Notes: a model not told the origin generated them from the letters alone. Positions 24,653 through 36,135 are shown, counted from the first letter of the stretch. The stretch: DNA of 64,000 bases from Adiantum capillus-veneris (GCA_014529385.2 CM043944.1:80134384-80198383); one strand, 5' to 3'. Numbers and translations: made by a program.

Positions 24653-25476
24653 TTATTTGGCTTTTAGAGTATGCCTTTCGGGAATCTTTATTTTAGAAAA
24701 TGGTCCTTCTTTGTTGGGTCTCCAGAACCAAACAATTGCATCTACAGTTTCCCACACTTGTGGGTCCTTATAGTTGACAGCCCAATAACCCTTCCAACAA
24801 TTACTGTAAGCTCGAGTATCTGTCATCCCACTTTTTCTCGCGCAAGGTGCCAAATATTGAATCAAGAGTTTTCTGTAGTTTGGTGATGTAGGCTCATTAT
24901 CAATGTTAGATAAAGCCATTGCAAGCCACACTGGATAGATTTCTGTGTAACTCGGAACAAGCATAAGAAAGTCACCTTGGTGCACATCAGACATAGGGTC
25001 AAACTCTTCCCTTGGTCTATCTCGTTGAGGCCCACAAAAATGATCGTTCAACTCTTCAAGGCCTAGGAATCTTTCTGCTCCTTGTTGCAAATTCATTGTA
25101 GTGCTTTGTAGGTGAGAATATTCTTGAGTTTTTGGCCAAAACATTTCATACAAGACTCCCTTTGATATGATTGCTTTTCCAATCTCTTCAATTACCTTAC
25201 TCCAATAATCTATCACGGTTCTATAATATCGCGGAATACTTGAACCATTTCCTAAATTTTTCCTAAATTTTATATAGTTCTGTAGCCCCAAAATGACTTC
25301 TTCGTGGGCCTTGACATACTCCGCCATTGGTACTAGAGGTGGATCTCCATGTGGTAATATTGGCTTGCCTTCTGTGTCTGTTTTCCAAAGGCGAATACTT
25401 CCACTCCAACTTGATACACCTACATGTGCCTTATATTGCATCATTGGTGTCTCATCCTGCATAAAAAACCTGAACT
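24653..25476 (-). pseudogene. C-terminal fragment of the DUF7869-like protein
   Basis: An open frame of 269 codons ends at TAA 24653 and corresponds to the last part of the gene at 4206-7364. It lacks the acidic DDE-like blocks. Unlike the source copy, it reads Glu (PREEFDPMSDV) and Trp (KGYWAVNYKD) where the source has TAG codons, so it shows the undamaged C-terminus, which ends IPERHTLKAK. The fragment is cut at 25476 by the junction with satellite. Confidence 0.85.
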
Positions 25477-28400
25477 TGAATGCAAACCCCCCATGTACGA
25501 AATATCGTGGGTTTAAGGTATTTCAATAGAGCCTAGCATCTTGGAGATATGGTGCAGCTTGCTTCTCTTCATGTTTCAATGGAGCCTATCTTGAACAAAT
25601 GGTGGAGCATCCTTCTCTCAATGTTTCAATGGACCCTAGCTTGGACAAGTGGTGGACCTTTGCTTCTCTCTATGTTTCAGTAGAGTTATCTTGGACAAGT
25701 GGTGTACCTTGGAACCAAACCCCCATGTAAAACCTATCATGGTCACTCCAAGTGGTCAGAAAGAATAACCTTTAAGATATAGCCTTATAGGTTGGACGAG
25801 TGGTGGACCTTAACACCCAGATATTCTTAATATATTGAGATAGAGTGGAAAAGTGGTGAATCTTGAGACCAAACCACTCATGTTACTAGCGATAATAGCT
25901 TGGACAAGTGGTAGACCTTGAAAGTAAACCCCCCATCTACGAAATATCGTGGGTTTAAGGTATTTTGATGGAGCCTAGCATCTTGGAGACATGGTGCAAT
26001 TTGCTTCTCTTCATGTTTCAATGGAGCCTATCTTGGACAAATGGTGGAGCATCCTTCTCTCCATGTTTCAATGGACCCTAGCTTGGACAAGTGGTGGACC
26101 TTTGCTTCTCTCTATGTTTCAATAGAGTTAGCTTGGACAAGTGGTGGACCTTGGAACCAAACCCCCATGTAAAACCTATCATGGTCACTCCAAGTGGTCA
26201 GAAAGAATAACCTTTAAGATATAGTCTTATAGGTTGGAAAAGTGGTGGACCTTAACACCCAGATATTCTTAATATAATGACATAGAGTGGAAAAGTGGTG
26301 AATCTTGAGAGCAGACCACTCATTCTACTAGCGATAATAGCTTGGACAAGTGGTTGACCTTGAATTTAAGTGGTGGAACTTAAACTTTAAGATATAGCCT
26401 TATAGGTTGGACAAGTGGTGGACCTTGAACGTAAACCCCCCATGTTTCAATAGAGTTAGCTTCGACAAATGGTGGAGCATCCTTCTCTCCATGTTTCAAT
26501 GGAGCCTAACTTGGACAAAGTGGTGGACCTTTGCTTCTCTCTATGAGAAGAATAGAGTTAGCTTCGATAAGTGGTGGACCTTGGAACCAAACCCCCATGT
26601 AAAACATATCATGGTCATTCCAAGTAGTGACAAAGAATACCCTTTAAGATATACCCTTATAGGTTGGACAAGTGGTCGACCTTAACACCCTGATCTTCTT
26701 AATATAATGACATAGAGTGGAAAAGTGGTGAATTTTGAGACCAAACCACTCATGCTACTAGGGATAATAGCTTGGACAAGTGGTTGACCTTGAATTTAAA
26801 CCCCACATGTAAAAAATATCGTGGGTTTAAGGTGTTTCAATGGATCATAGCATCTTGGAGACATGGTGCAGCTTGCTTCTCTTCATGTTTCAATGAAGCC
26901 TATCTTTGAAAAATGGTGAATCATCCTTCTCTCCATGTTTCAATGGAGCCTAGCTTAGACAAGTGGTGGACCTTTGCTTCTCTCTATGTTTCCATAGAGT
27001 TAGCTTGGACAAGTGATGGACCTTGGCTCGAAACCCCCATGTAAAACATATCATGGTCATTCCAACTGGTGAGAAAGAATACCCTTTAAGATATAGCCTT
27101 ATAGGTTGGACAAGTGGTTGACCTTAAAACCCAGATCTTCTTAATATAATGACATAGAGTGAAAAAGTGGTGAATCTTGAGACCAAACCACTCATGCTAC
27201 TAAGGATAATAGGTTGGACAAGTGGTGGACCTTGAATGTAAACCCCCCATGTACGAAATATCGTGGGTTTAAGGTATTTCAATGGAGCCTAGCATCTTGG
27301 AGACATGGTGCAGCTTGCTTCTCTTCATGTTTCAATGGAGCCTATCTTGGATAAATGGTGGAGAATTCTTCTCTACATGTTTCAATGGAGCTTAGCTTGG
27401 CGAAGTGGTGGACCTTTTCTTCTCTCTATGTTGCAATAGAGTTAGCTTGGACAAGTGGTGGACCTTGGAACCAAACTCCCATGTAAAACCTATCATGGTC
27501 ACTCCAAGTGGTCAGAATGAATAACCTTTAAGATATAGTCTTTTGGGTTGGACAAGTGGTGGACATTAATATCCAGATATTCTTAATATAATGACATAGA
27601 GTAGAAAAGTGGTGAATCTTGAGAGCAGACCACTCATGCTACTAGCGATAATAGCTTGGACAAGTGGTGGACCTTGAAAGTAAACCCCCCATCTACGAAA
27701 TATCGTGGGTTTAAGATATTTCCATGGAGCCTAGCATCTTGGAGACATGGTGCAGCTTGATTCTCTTCATGTTTGAATGGAGTCTGTCTTGGACAAATGG
27801 TGGAGTATCCTTGTCTCCATGTTTCAATGGAACCTAGCTTGGACAAGTGGTGAACCTTTGCTTCTCTCTATGTTTCAATAGAGGTAGCTTGGACAAATGG
27901 TGGACCTTGGAACCAAACCCCCATGTAAAACCTATCATGGTCACTCCAAGTGGTGAGAAAGAATAACCCTTAAGATATAGCCTTATTGGTTGAACAAGTG
28001 GTGGACCTTAACTTCCAGATATTCTTAATATAATGACATAGAGTGAAAAAGTGGTGAATCTTGAGACCAAACCACTCATGCTACTAGCGTTAATAGGTTG
28101 GACAAGTGGTGGGCTTTGAATGCAAACCCCCATCTTTCAATAGAGTTAGCTTCGACAAATGGTGGAACATCCTTCTCTCCATGTTTCAATGGAGCCTAGC
28201 TTGGACAAGTGGTGGACCTTTGCTTCTCTCTATGAGAAGAATAGAGTTAGCTTGGACAAGTGATGGACCTTGGAACCAAACCCCCATGTAAAACATATCA
28301 TGGTCATTCCAACTGGTGAGAAAGAATACCCTTTAAGATATACCCTGATAGGTTGGACAAGTGGTCGAACTTAACACCCAGATCTTCTTAATATAATGAC

Positions 28401-28842
28401 ATAGAGTGGAAAAGTGGTGAATCTTGAGACCAAACCACTCATGCTACTAAGGATAATAGGTTGGACAAGTGGTGGACCTTGAATGTAAAACCCCCATGTA
28501 CGAAATATCATGGGTTTAAGGTATTTCAATGGAGCCTAGCATCTTGAAGACATGGTGTAGCTTGCTTCTCTTCATGTTTCAATGGAGCCTATCTTCGACC
28601 AATGGGGGCTCATCCTTCTCTCGATGTTTCAGTGGAGCCTAGCTTGGACAAGTGGTGGACCTTTGCTTCTCTCTATGTTTCCATAGAGGTTTCTTGGACA
28701 AGTGGTGGACCTTGGAACCAAACCCCATGTAAAACATATCATGGTCATTCCAAGTAGTGAGAAATAATACCCTTTAAGATCTAGCCTTATAGGTTGGACA
28801 AGTGGTTGACCTTAAAACCTAGATCTTCTTAATATAATGACA
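25477..28842 (+). repeat. Satellite array continuing right of the segmental copy
   Basis: Diverged monomers of the same satellite on the + strand, resuming in mid-monomer at CTTGAATGCAAACCCCCC. Part (26407-27640) preserves the C-D-A monomer order of the 1755-bp unit with more differences, so it is an older relative. The array is interrupted at 28847 by the chromovirus. Confidence 0.9.
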
Positions 28843-28847
28843 TAGAG

Positions 28848-30435
28848 TGTAACATTTAATGGCCTAAAATCTTATTTGTAGCGGAAATTAGCATGAACAT
28901 AGTGGGCATTTCATTAGAATAGATTCCTAATGAGAATTACAAGAGTGCTTGGGTGGAGAGAGCAACAAAAAGCATAACACCTAGTTAGATAGCATCGACA
29001 ATACTTTCAAAAGAGAGAGCAATTAAGCTATTGACAACAGTTGAGGACCGGATTTGCATGGAGCCGGTCCCCCCTCCAAAAGGCTTTGTATTATGGTTTC
29101 TCCCATCAAGAGAGACATTGTACAATACAATTCTTTGTGTTCCTTCAAGACTAGCTAGTGCAATGAAGATGGAAGCTTCATACACCAAGCAAAACACTTA
29201 ATCAAACACAACTTGAATTATCCCCGTTCTCAGACCCAAGACCTCACACACCTTCGAAGATGGTGAGAGCTAGCAGGGTATGAGAGTAGATTGAGAGGAA
29301 AAAGAAGTATCTTACGAGAAAGAAGTACATCTCCTCACATAATCACTCATATTAGCATAGCTTAGCTTAGTAATTAGCTTGGTAGAGAAGATGAGCATGC
29401 ATTGAAGCTTGGCTCTTGGTTGGATTTGCATCCACATGCCAAGAGAGTGTTGATGTAGGCTTCTATCTCACAAGCTTGGAGTAGGTGATGAGCTCTCCAT
29501 TAAAGCTTGGGAGGAGATAGAGTATTTTCCCTTCACACATGGTCAAGTGTGAGAGTGTGAGTGTCAATGCCAAGCAAAAATCAGCCCCCTCTCTCTCTCT
29601 CTTGGGCGAGCCCTAGCTGCTAAGTTAGTCTGGCTTTTGCCTCATTGGACCTCCCCAGGTCAAGCCAATAGGGATTAAGCAGCATAAGTGATAGCCTTCT
29701 GACATGTGTCCCCCTTTCCCCTTTTGTGAGAGCTTTAGATAATTAAATAATTAAACTAAACTCTCATTGGACCCCTTTGCCTCCTGGCCAATAGGAATCA
29801 GGCAAGCCATGGGGCTCCTGAATGCTCATTGGACCCCTTGGGAGACTGCCCAATAGTCTTCTAGGACACTTAATTCTTATTGGTTTCTTTTCTTAAATGT
29901 TTTTAAATTAATTAGACTAGATTTACTCTAGCTTAATTCTCATTGGTCCACTTCAAGGGTCTTCCAATAGGAATTGGGCACACCTTGTGGGCATCTGGCC
30001 TAGGGAGCTGACATTTGTCCCTCATTCCCTTTGTGTAAAGGGAGCCTGTGTGTGTGTGTGTGGCTTTCTCTCTCATCCCCTAGCTTTGGGGCTCGCCCCC
30101 TCCCATGTAGGGATGTAGAAAGACTTTTTGGGCACACACTAAGCATCCAATTTTCCCTAAGGTTGACCTTTGGACACAACCTTTGAATTTTGGAACCTTA
30201 GCGTTTTGGAAGTCTTAATGGGCTGAACGTCTTTTTAGCCCATTGTTTCACATGGCTCTTTTGCAGATGGCCCCCCCTTTGGATCCCTATTTTCCCTCCT
30301 TTGGATCCCTACTGTGGCCGGTCTGCTAACTTAACCAATATTCTAACTTTTTCTCCCTTGGCACTTCCCCACATTAAATGATCAGTTTAATATGAGAAAA
30401 TCATTTAGGAGAATTAGATATTGATTATTATGACA
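28848..30435 (-). repeat. 3' LTR of the chromovirus
   Basis: In element orientation it starts TGTCATAATAATC and ends in TTACA. It contains four modules in which ATTGG and CCAATAG face each other about 30 bp apart (near 29644, 29764, 29826 and 29940), a (TG)n run near 30050 and CT runs near 29590. A 70-codon frame (28985-29197, repeated in the other LTR) has no recognisable domain. Confidence 0.95.
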
Positions 30436-30448
30436 TTACCTCTCTCTT
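30436..30448 (-). promoter_or_regulatory. Polypurine tract of the chromovirus
   Basis: On the minus strand AAGAGAGAGGTAA directly precedes the 3' LTR, as expected of the plus-strand primer. Confidence 0.75.
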
Positions 30449-30792
30449 GAAATCATAGTCGTCCTCGACTATGGTGTAGAGACGATAAAGCATACGCATG
30501 AGTCCTTTTCTTAGCGGGTAGAGGATCCCTATGTTACCCTACGACATCATTCCATAATGGATGACTAGTCCATTTGGCGCTTGAGAGCCTGAGGCTGCCG
30601 CAAGCATGTCTGCACATTAGTCCTATCAGTCTTCCATAGTAGAGTGACAAGCTCTACTTGGTGTTCGGGAGACGTCGTCTCCGCAAACTTGATCTAAGCA
30701 TGCATACTACTTTATTTTTGTGCACAAATAAAGAAAAAGAGAGTCTTATAAGACAAAAATTTTTGTTCATTTTTAACATTTTGTACATTTGC
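30449..30792 (-). other. Chromovirus 3' untranslated spacer
   Basis: No frame is seen between the end of the integrase and the polypurine tract. Confidence 0.6.
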
Positions 30793-31557
30793 TTACTCTT
30801 GGGAAGCATTGTAAGCATTGACAAGGTTTAGGTTATCCTTTAATTGTATGCCTTGCATCCATCTAGCATCTTCAAAAGGATAATTCTTAAACTTAATAAG
30901 ATATCGTCTGATAGTCTTACCGCCTCTTAATACCTTGTCTTCATGTCGGAGAATGGACTCGGGCTGCAGCACCTCCTCGTGGTCCTCGATCTCCGGTGGG
31001 TCTTCAATAGTTGGTTCTTGAGGTGGCTCTCCTTTGTAAGGCTTTAAGAGGCTCACATGAAAAGCATTGTGTATGAGCCAATGATTGGGCAACTTAAGTT
31101 GATAGGCCATCTCATTGATTGGCCTAAGAATCTGGAAGGGACCATAGTACCTTTTTGCTAGTTTAGCATAGTACTTTTGGTGGCCCGTAGGATTCTTGCC
31201 CGTCGTGTGCCTTAATCGAGCCTTGGGAAACTTTAACAAGACCCAATCGTTTTCTTTAAAGGCTTGGGCTCTTCTGTGCTTGTCAGCAGCAGCCTTTTGC
31301 CTTTGCTGTGAGATAGAGATAGCATCCTTAATCTTTTGGAAAGATTCTTGTAGGTCTCGGCTATACTCATCTGCAGCGAAGATCTTCCCATGTACCTTAA
31401 GTAGCAAGGGACTTTTTGATCTTCCCTCAATTACCTCGAAAGGTGCTTTTCCTGTAGAAGTATGTACAGTGTTATTGTAAGCATACTCTACTAAGGGTAA
31501 GTACTTCTCCCATTGGGATCTTTGATCTACTTCCGTTACATAGGCTTTTAGTAGATC
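30793..31557 (-). pseudogene. pol: Chromovirus integrase C-terminus and chromodomain
   Basis: The frame continues the integrase after a frameshift near 31557: DLLKAYVTEVDQRSQWEKYL, VEYAYNNTVHTSTGKAPFEV, then the basic C-terminal domain with YYGPFQILRPI and HNAFHVSLLKPY. It ends in a chromodomain (ILRHEDKVLRGG, RRYLIKFKNYPFEDARWM). In chromoviruses such a domain directs integration to particular chromatin. The stop is at 30793. Confidence 0.9.
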
Positions 31558-33869
31558 GAGAAAGTTAGGTTAGCTATTTCACTTTGGCCATCAGTTTGTG
31601 GATGATAGGCCGAAGAGAAGTTTAGCCTTGTTCCTAAATTCTCAAAGAGACCCTTCCAGAAATTACTGGTCATTCTAGGATCTCTATCCGACACTATGGA
31701 CATTGGCAAGCCATGGTACTTGAAAATTTGTGAAATGAAGAGGGTTGCCATTTGATGGGCTTTGATAGTCTTTTTGACAGGTATAAAATGAGCTTGTTTA
31801 CTGAACCTGTCTACTATCGTCCATATTCCCGTATTCCCATGGATAGACTTAGGCAATCCAAAGATAAAATCCATGGATATGCTCTCCCACGGTGAATTAG
31901 GGATTGGCAAGGGTTGAAGCAATCCAAGTTGCTTCCCTCTATCAAATTTTGTCTTTTGACATACCACACATTTGGAAACATACTCATGTATGTTCACTTT
32001 CATGGTAGGCCAATAGAAATATGTTTCAATTCCCTTTAGGGTAGACTGAATCCCTCTATGCCCCGCATATGGGGGAGCATGAGATTCATACATTACTTTC
32101 TCACGTAGTGAGTTAGTAACGCATAGTCTATTGCCATAGAGAAGATAACCATCTTGTAAAGTAAATGGTTCTTCTTTCTTCCCTAATGCAAGGGCTGAAA
32201 TCACATCTCTAAAATCGGGATCAATAGCATACTCATCTATCATTGAAGATAGATCATTGTGAGTTGCTATGGAAACCGCATTCACTCTCGGTCGTCTTGA
32301 GAGTGCATCGGCTACTTGATTATGCTTGCCAGCAATGTGAGCAATATGAAAATGAAATTGCGAAAGGAAATTTGCCCACCTCATTTGTTTGTCGGAGAGC
32401 TTGGTCTGCGTCATGAAGTACTTAAGACTTTGGTGATCCGTTCGCAGAATGAAAGGAGTCCCCAATAAATAGTGCTTCCATGAGTCTAAGGCATGTAGAA
32501 CTGCAAGGAGTTCTTTTTCGTATATGCCTAGAGCTTGCTCAACAGGGTCGAGCCTTCGACTCTCATAGCCTATGGCGTGCCCTTCTTGGAGCAAAACAGC
32601 CCCAAGGCAATCACCACAAGCATCACATTGGACCTCAAATGGTTTTGAGAGATCCGGTAGTGTAAGCACAGGTTGAGAGATAAGCTTTTCTTTAAGCTTT
32701 TCGAAAGCATTGTTCTCCTTAGCAGACCACGTATACCTAACATTTTTCTTTGTTAGGTCATGTAATGGTCCCGCAATTTGTGAGAACTTTTCTATGAAGC
32801 GTCTATAGTATGCACACATACCTATAAAGCTTCTTAGTTCATGAAGATTCCTTGGTTTAGGCCATCCTTTTATTACCTCTAACTTGGATGGATCCATTTG
32901 GATTCCATCTTGAGAGATAATGTGACCTAAATATTGAATCTCTTGCAAGAAAAATTCACTTTTCTTTCGATTAACATAAAGTTTATTCTCTCTTAAAACT
33001 TGAAATATTACCTGGAGGTGTTGCTTGTGTTCCTCTAATGAATTAGAGTAGATGATAATATCATCAAAGAACACTCCAGTGAAGGTTCGATGAGGTCTGA
33101 ACAGCTTCTCCATCAAGCGGTTAAATGTGGCTGGTGCATTAGTCAAGCCAAAAGGCATGACAATGTATTCGTAAAGACCAAATGTAGTACGAAATGCGGT
33201 CTTTACAATGTCTTGATCAACTATCCTTATTTGATGATAGCCACTTTTTAGGTCAATCCTACTGAAGTAGGTCGATCCTTGTAGCTTATCAAATAGGTCT
33301 TCTACCCGTGGAACGGGAAACCTATTCTTGATAGTGATCCTATTTAGTGCTCTATAGTCGACACACATACGATATGTGCCGTCTTTCTTTTGCACTAATA
33401 GCACAGGTGAGCAAAATGGAGATGAGCTAGGCCTAACCATGCCCTTCTCAATTAACTCATGCACTTGCCGCATAATCTCCTCTTGTTGAGCTTGAGAAAC
33501 TCTATAAGGAGGTTTGTTAGGCGGTGAACTTCCTGGAAGAAGTTCAATTGCATGGTCGTCATTACCTCGTTTAGGAGGTAGCTCACAAGGGATGTCGTCA
33601 ATAAAGACATCTTGAAACCCCTTGAGAAAATTGGATAACTCTAATTCCTTTTGGTTGCTTTTATTTTCTTTTGCTAAAGCATTAGGTTCATTTTGAGAAT
33701 CTTTAACAAAAATCATGTACACGGAAATAGAGCTCTTTATTGACTTGTTGAAAGCTGGTGTATGTACAATGGGGATGGTGTTACCCATCTCCCTAGCATC
33801 TATATACATGTCCTTTTCCCTGAACTTAAAGGAGATTCTCCTTTCAGGAAATTTAACATGGGCAGCCAA
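31548..33869 (-). CDS. pol: Chromovirus reverse transcriptase, RNase H and integrase
   Basis: A 773-codon frame. RT has D206 (SRIDLKSGYHQI) and FFDD at 267-270, with VMPFGLTNAPATFNRLMEK before it. RNase H spans roughly 412-525 with D416, E452, D478 and D521. The integrase zinc domain has H597, H604, C634 and C637. The catalytic triad is D667 (SMDFIFG), D728 (VSDRDPRM) and E764, a DD35E spacing. The frame overlaps the protease frame (33853-34839) in another phase, with a one-base shift near 33868, and is broken again near 31557. All catalytic residues are present, so loss of function is due only to the frameshifts, if they are real. Confidence 0.95.
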   Translation of the reverse strand: MAAHVKFPERRISFKFREKDMYIDAREMGNTIPIVHTPAFNKSIKSSISVYMIFVKDSQNEPNALAKENKSNQKELELSNFLKGFQDVFIDDIPCELPPKRGNDDHAIELLPGSSPPNKPPYRVSQAQQEEIMRQVHELIEKGMVRPSSSPFCSPVLLVQKKDGTYRMCVDYRALNRITIKNRFPVPRVEDLFDKLQGSTYFSRIDLKSGYHQIRIVDQDIVKTAFRTTFGLYEYIVMPFGLTNAPATFNRLMEKLFRPHRTFTGVFFDDIIIYSNSLEEHKQHLQVIFQVLRENKLYVNRKKSEFFLQEIQYLGHIISQDGIQMDPSKLEVIKGWPKPRNLHELRSFIGMCAYYRRFIEKFSQIAGPLHDLTKKNVRYTWSAKENNAFEKLKEKLISQPVLTLPDLSKPFEVQCDACGDCLGAVLLQEGHAIGYESRRLDPVEQALGIYEKELLAVLHALDSWKHYLLGTPFILRTDHQSLKYFMTQTKLSDKQMRWANFLSQFHFHIAHIAGKHNQVADALSRRPRVNAVSIATHNDLSSMIDEYAIDPDFRDVISALALGKKEEPFTLQDGYLLYGNRLCVTNSLREKVMYESHAPPYAGHRGIQSTLKGIETYFYWPTMKVNIHEYVSKCVVCQKTKFDRGKQLGLLQPLPIPNSPWESISMDFIFGLPKSIHGNTGIWTIVDRFSKQAHFIPVKKTIKAHQMATLFISQIFKYHGLPMSIVSDRDPRMTSNFWKGLFENLGTRLNFSSAYHPQTDGQSEIANLTFSIY

Positions 33870-34839
33870 ACCATGGTGCCCCTAGGATTACATCCTCATG
33901 CTTGAGAGGAGAGATAAAGAAATCCTCTTTGTCCACATAGCCTTGGACATGAAGCCTCAATTTCCCGATTAAGGGAGTGACTGAAGCTTCTTGCCCCTTG
34001 AAGGCACTGTCTGCGGGTAGGATATCTCCCATCTCGTAGGATTGTATGCCTAGCTTGGTGGCTAACTCCATAGATATAAAATTGTGAGTAGAACCAGGGT
34101 CAAAGAGAATAAAAGCATCATGTTCTCTTACCTTTCCCCAAGCATGGCATAGAGGAGATCCTTTGTGGTGAGTTTGATGAATCTCCTCCTCTTGGATTTC
34201 AACCAAAGAAGCTCTAGGAGGATCTTGGCGGTTGTTCTTTTGGGGACAAGCGCGGTACGCATGCCCTTGTTCGCCGCACTTGAAACACCGGTTATCTTTA
34301 CGATAACGCTCAAGCTCTTCAGGAGAGAGTTTATTCTTTCCTTTGTAAACTCCCTTCTCTTTAGCTTTGTTGGAATTGCCCTTAGGAGACTTTTGGACAT
34401 TGTCCTTCCCCTTAGGCTCATTGGAACCTTTGTTTTCCGGGGGCTTATTATTTCTTTTACCCCCCGTTTGGAAATTGATTCGCGAGGCCACCATAGTATG
34501 GTGTATTACCGCCGATATGGTACGTGGCCTTTGGGAGTTGACATACTCCGCCATTTCTTCGGTTAAGCCCGCACAAAATTGTTGCTTTTGCTCTCCAAAA
34601 TCCAACTTTTTGAAGACAGTGGCTTTGAGTTGTAGGTCCCAAAACTTGTCTACATATTTGTGGATGGATTCATTGGGAGAGAGCTTTAAGCTTCGCCATT
34701 CGGTGAGTACTTTGTCTTTGGCATCGGTGGCCAAAAACTGCTTCATAATGGAAGCTCTTAAAGCCTTCCATGTTCGTGGAGCTTCACCGTTGGCTCGTAG
34801 GCTAGACCACCATTGTCTGGCGGACTTTTGAAAGTGCAT
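33853..34839 (-). CDS. gag-pol: Chromovirus gag capsid, zinc knuckle and protease
   Basis: A 328-codon frame. The capsid domain opens with SARQWWSSLRANGEAPRTWK, followed by the KQFLATDAKDKVLTEWRSL region. A zinc knuckle CFKCGEQGHAYRAC fits CX2CX4HX4C. The protease site reads ILFDPGSTHNFIS, where Pro replaces the usual Ser/Thr of the D-S/T-G triad. It ends in ILGAPW at the frameshift into the RT frame. At its start it follows the gag N-terminal frame after a one-base shift near 34900. Confidence 0.9.
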   Translation of the reverse strand: MHFQKSARQWWSSLRANGEAPRTWKALRASIMKQFLATDAKDKVLTEWRSLKLSPNESIHKYVDKFWDLQLKATVFKKLDFGEQKQQFCAGLTEEMAEYVNSQRPRTISAVIHHTMVASRINFQTGGKRNNKPPENKGSNEPKGKDNVQKSPKGNSNKAKEKGVYKGKNKLSPEELERYRKDNRCFKCGEQGHAYRACPQKNNRQDPPRASLVEIQEEEIHQTHHKGSPLCHAWGKVREHDAFILFDPGSTHNFISMELATKLGIQSYEMGDILPADSAFKGQEASVTPLIGKLRLHVQGYVDKEDFFISPLKHEDVILGAPWFGCPC

Positions 34840-34841
34840 AG

Positions 34842-35732
34842 CTACATGGCGTAGCTTAGAGGACTCCGTGAAGCCCTCATCTCCAAACGCCGCATCGAAT
34901 TGTGGATAAAGGCCAAAACTTTGTCTGTAGCACCGAAGGTGCCATCATAGGTAAGGAAAGAGATGCTCTTCCCTCCCTCTTTGAATTTCTTCAGCTTGGA
35001 CGACCTCTTCCATGCGGCATAGGATTTCCTATGGCCTCTTCTTTTTGATGGTTCAAAAGTTGCACCATCACTTTCTTCAGAAGATGAAGAATTTGAAGAA
35101 GGTGGAGAAGAGGGTGACCTCTTTCTCGCCTTTTTCTTGTCTTGATCTTTGTCGTCTTCACCATAGCTTTCATAAGAGGAAGAGGATGAAGAAGATGGAG
35201 AAGAGGGTGTCCTCTTTCTCGCCTTTTTCTTCTCTTGCTTTTTATCATCCCTCTTTGAATTATGGCGTGGAGAAGAGTGTGATGGTCTTCTCCGCTTTGG
35301 TGGTGATGGAGAGCGTTTAGCCCGCCGTCTTCGTGGAGCCATCTCCGCCGAGGTGGCGGGAGACTCGCTTCTTTCTCGTTCCTTCGGTGGAGGCTCTTGA
35401 GTTCTCCTTTGGGAAGGAGATGCATCATCAAGAAGTAAGTTCTTGAGCCCTTCATATGGATTCTCTTCTTCTTCCCGAATCGGAGAGAGACCTCTTTTGG
35501 TAGTCTCACAAGGAGGCTTCCTAGGTGTTCTCTCGTCATGGTGATGAGCTTGGAGAATCCCGTGAGCACGGAGCTGCCGTTGCACTTCACTTTGGAGAGA
35601 TGGATTGCCCATGGCTTGTTGAAGCCTAGAAACAAGATAATTAACAAGCATTGAAGCATCATTAGTAGCTTGCTCATGAGCAAAATCAAAGTTATCAACA
35701 TTAATTTCACTCTCTTTAATATTGTCAGCCAT
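34842..35732 (-). CDS. gag: Chromovirus gag N-terminal part, Ser/Arg-rich
   Basis: A 296-codon frame starting MADNIKESEINVDNFDF. After a short N-terminal region it becomes strongly basic and serine-rich (about residues 125-240: RRRRAKRSPSPPKRRRPS, then two similar blocks of KKKARKR followed by PSSP and a Ser run ending in acidic residues). The two blocks look like an internal duplication of about 40 residues. The end, KVLAFIH, should lead into the capsid frame at 34839 but shifts by one base near 34900. The Ser/Arg block resembles SR-type nuclear proteins in composition only. Confidence 0.85.
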   Translation of the reverse strand: MADNIKESEINVDNFDFAHEQATNDASMLVNYLVSRLQQAMGNPSLQSEVQRQLRAHGILQAHHHDERTPRKPPCETTKRGLSPIREEEENPYEGLKNLLLDDASPSQRRTQEPPPKERERSESPATSAEMAPRRRRAKRSPSPPKRRRPSHSSPRHNSKRDDKKQEKKKARKRTPSSPSSSSSSSYESYGEDDKDQDKKKARKRSPSSPPSSNSSSSEESDGATFEPSKRRGHRKSYAAWKRSSKLKKFKEGGKSISFLTYDGTFGATDKVLAFIHNSMRRLEMRASRSPLSYAM

Positions 35733-36135
35733 TCTAACAACTTTTAGGTGTAAACTTTTTAGGTGTACTTTGGCACTTCAAGCCCTAGTTGCTACTCCTC
35801 TTTACCCCTTTAGAAAAAGCACTCAAGCTACTGTACCCGCGGCTCGAATACCATTAATTGCAAGGAATAGAAGAGAGGGTCTTTCGACACCAAAACAGCA
35901 CCGGCTCCTGTCAAGCTTCTAATAGCTCAATAGTGGTTAAGCCGTAGGCAAGCCCCGTAGGACTCCACTATTAAGACCATAGCTCTCGACGGTGATGCCC
36001 CGTTAACTGCACAAAGGCAGGCGCACTGCAAGGCTGAAAAATCCCTATTCTACTTACTCACAGGCAATTAATAATACCAACCATTTGTAGCTAGCTTGAG
36101 GACCTCCCTTCTTGAGCAAGAAAGAGAAACCTTGA
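35733..36135 (-). other. Chromovirus 5' leader
   Basis: Non-coding leader between the primer-binding site and gag. No frame or repeat is noted. Confidence 0.7.

Larger units (their letters stand above)
22204..25476. repeat. Segmental copy of the element's left border (1645-5029)
   Basis: This segment matches 1645-5029 at about 99% by eye: flank, primer-binding site, leader, gag start, AGAT, left TIR and the 3' end of the transposase-like gene. The offset is 20559-20560 on the left side and 20447 after the 113-bp unit. It sits inside the satellite. On the left, satellite and segment share GAAA at the junction; on the right, they share CT. The satellite on either side overlaps by about 28 bp (the piece ending CATGTACGAAA appears on both sides). 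This fits repair or template switching with microhomology better than transposition. Confidence 0.95.

Noticed and set aside
11151-28842. CRISPR-like regularly spaced repeats
   Set aside because: The spacing and the intervening text are themselves repeated, and the setting is a plant genome with introns and LTR elements. This is satellite DNA.
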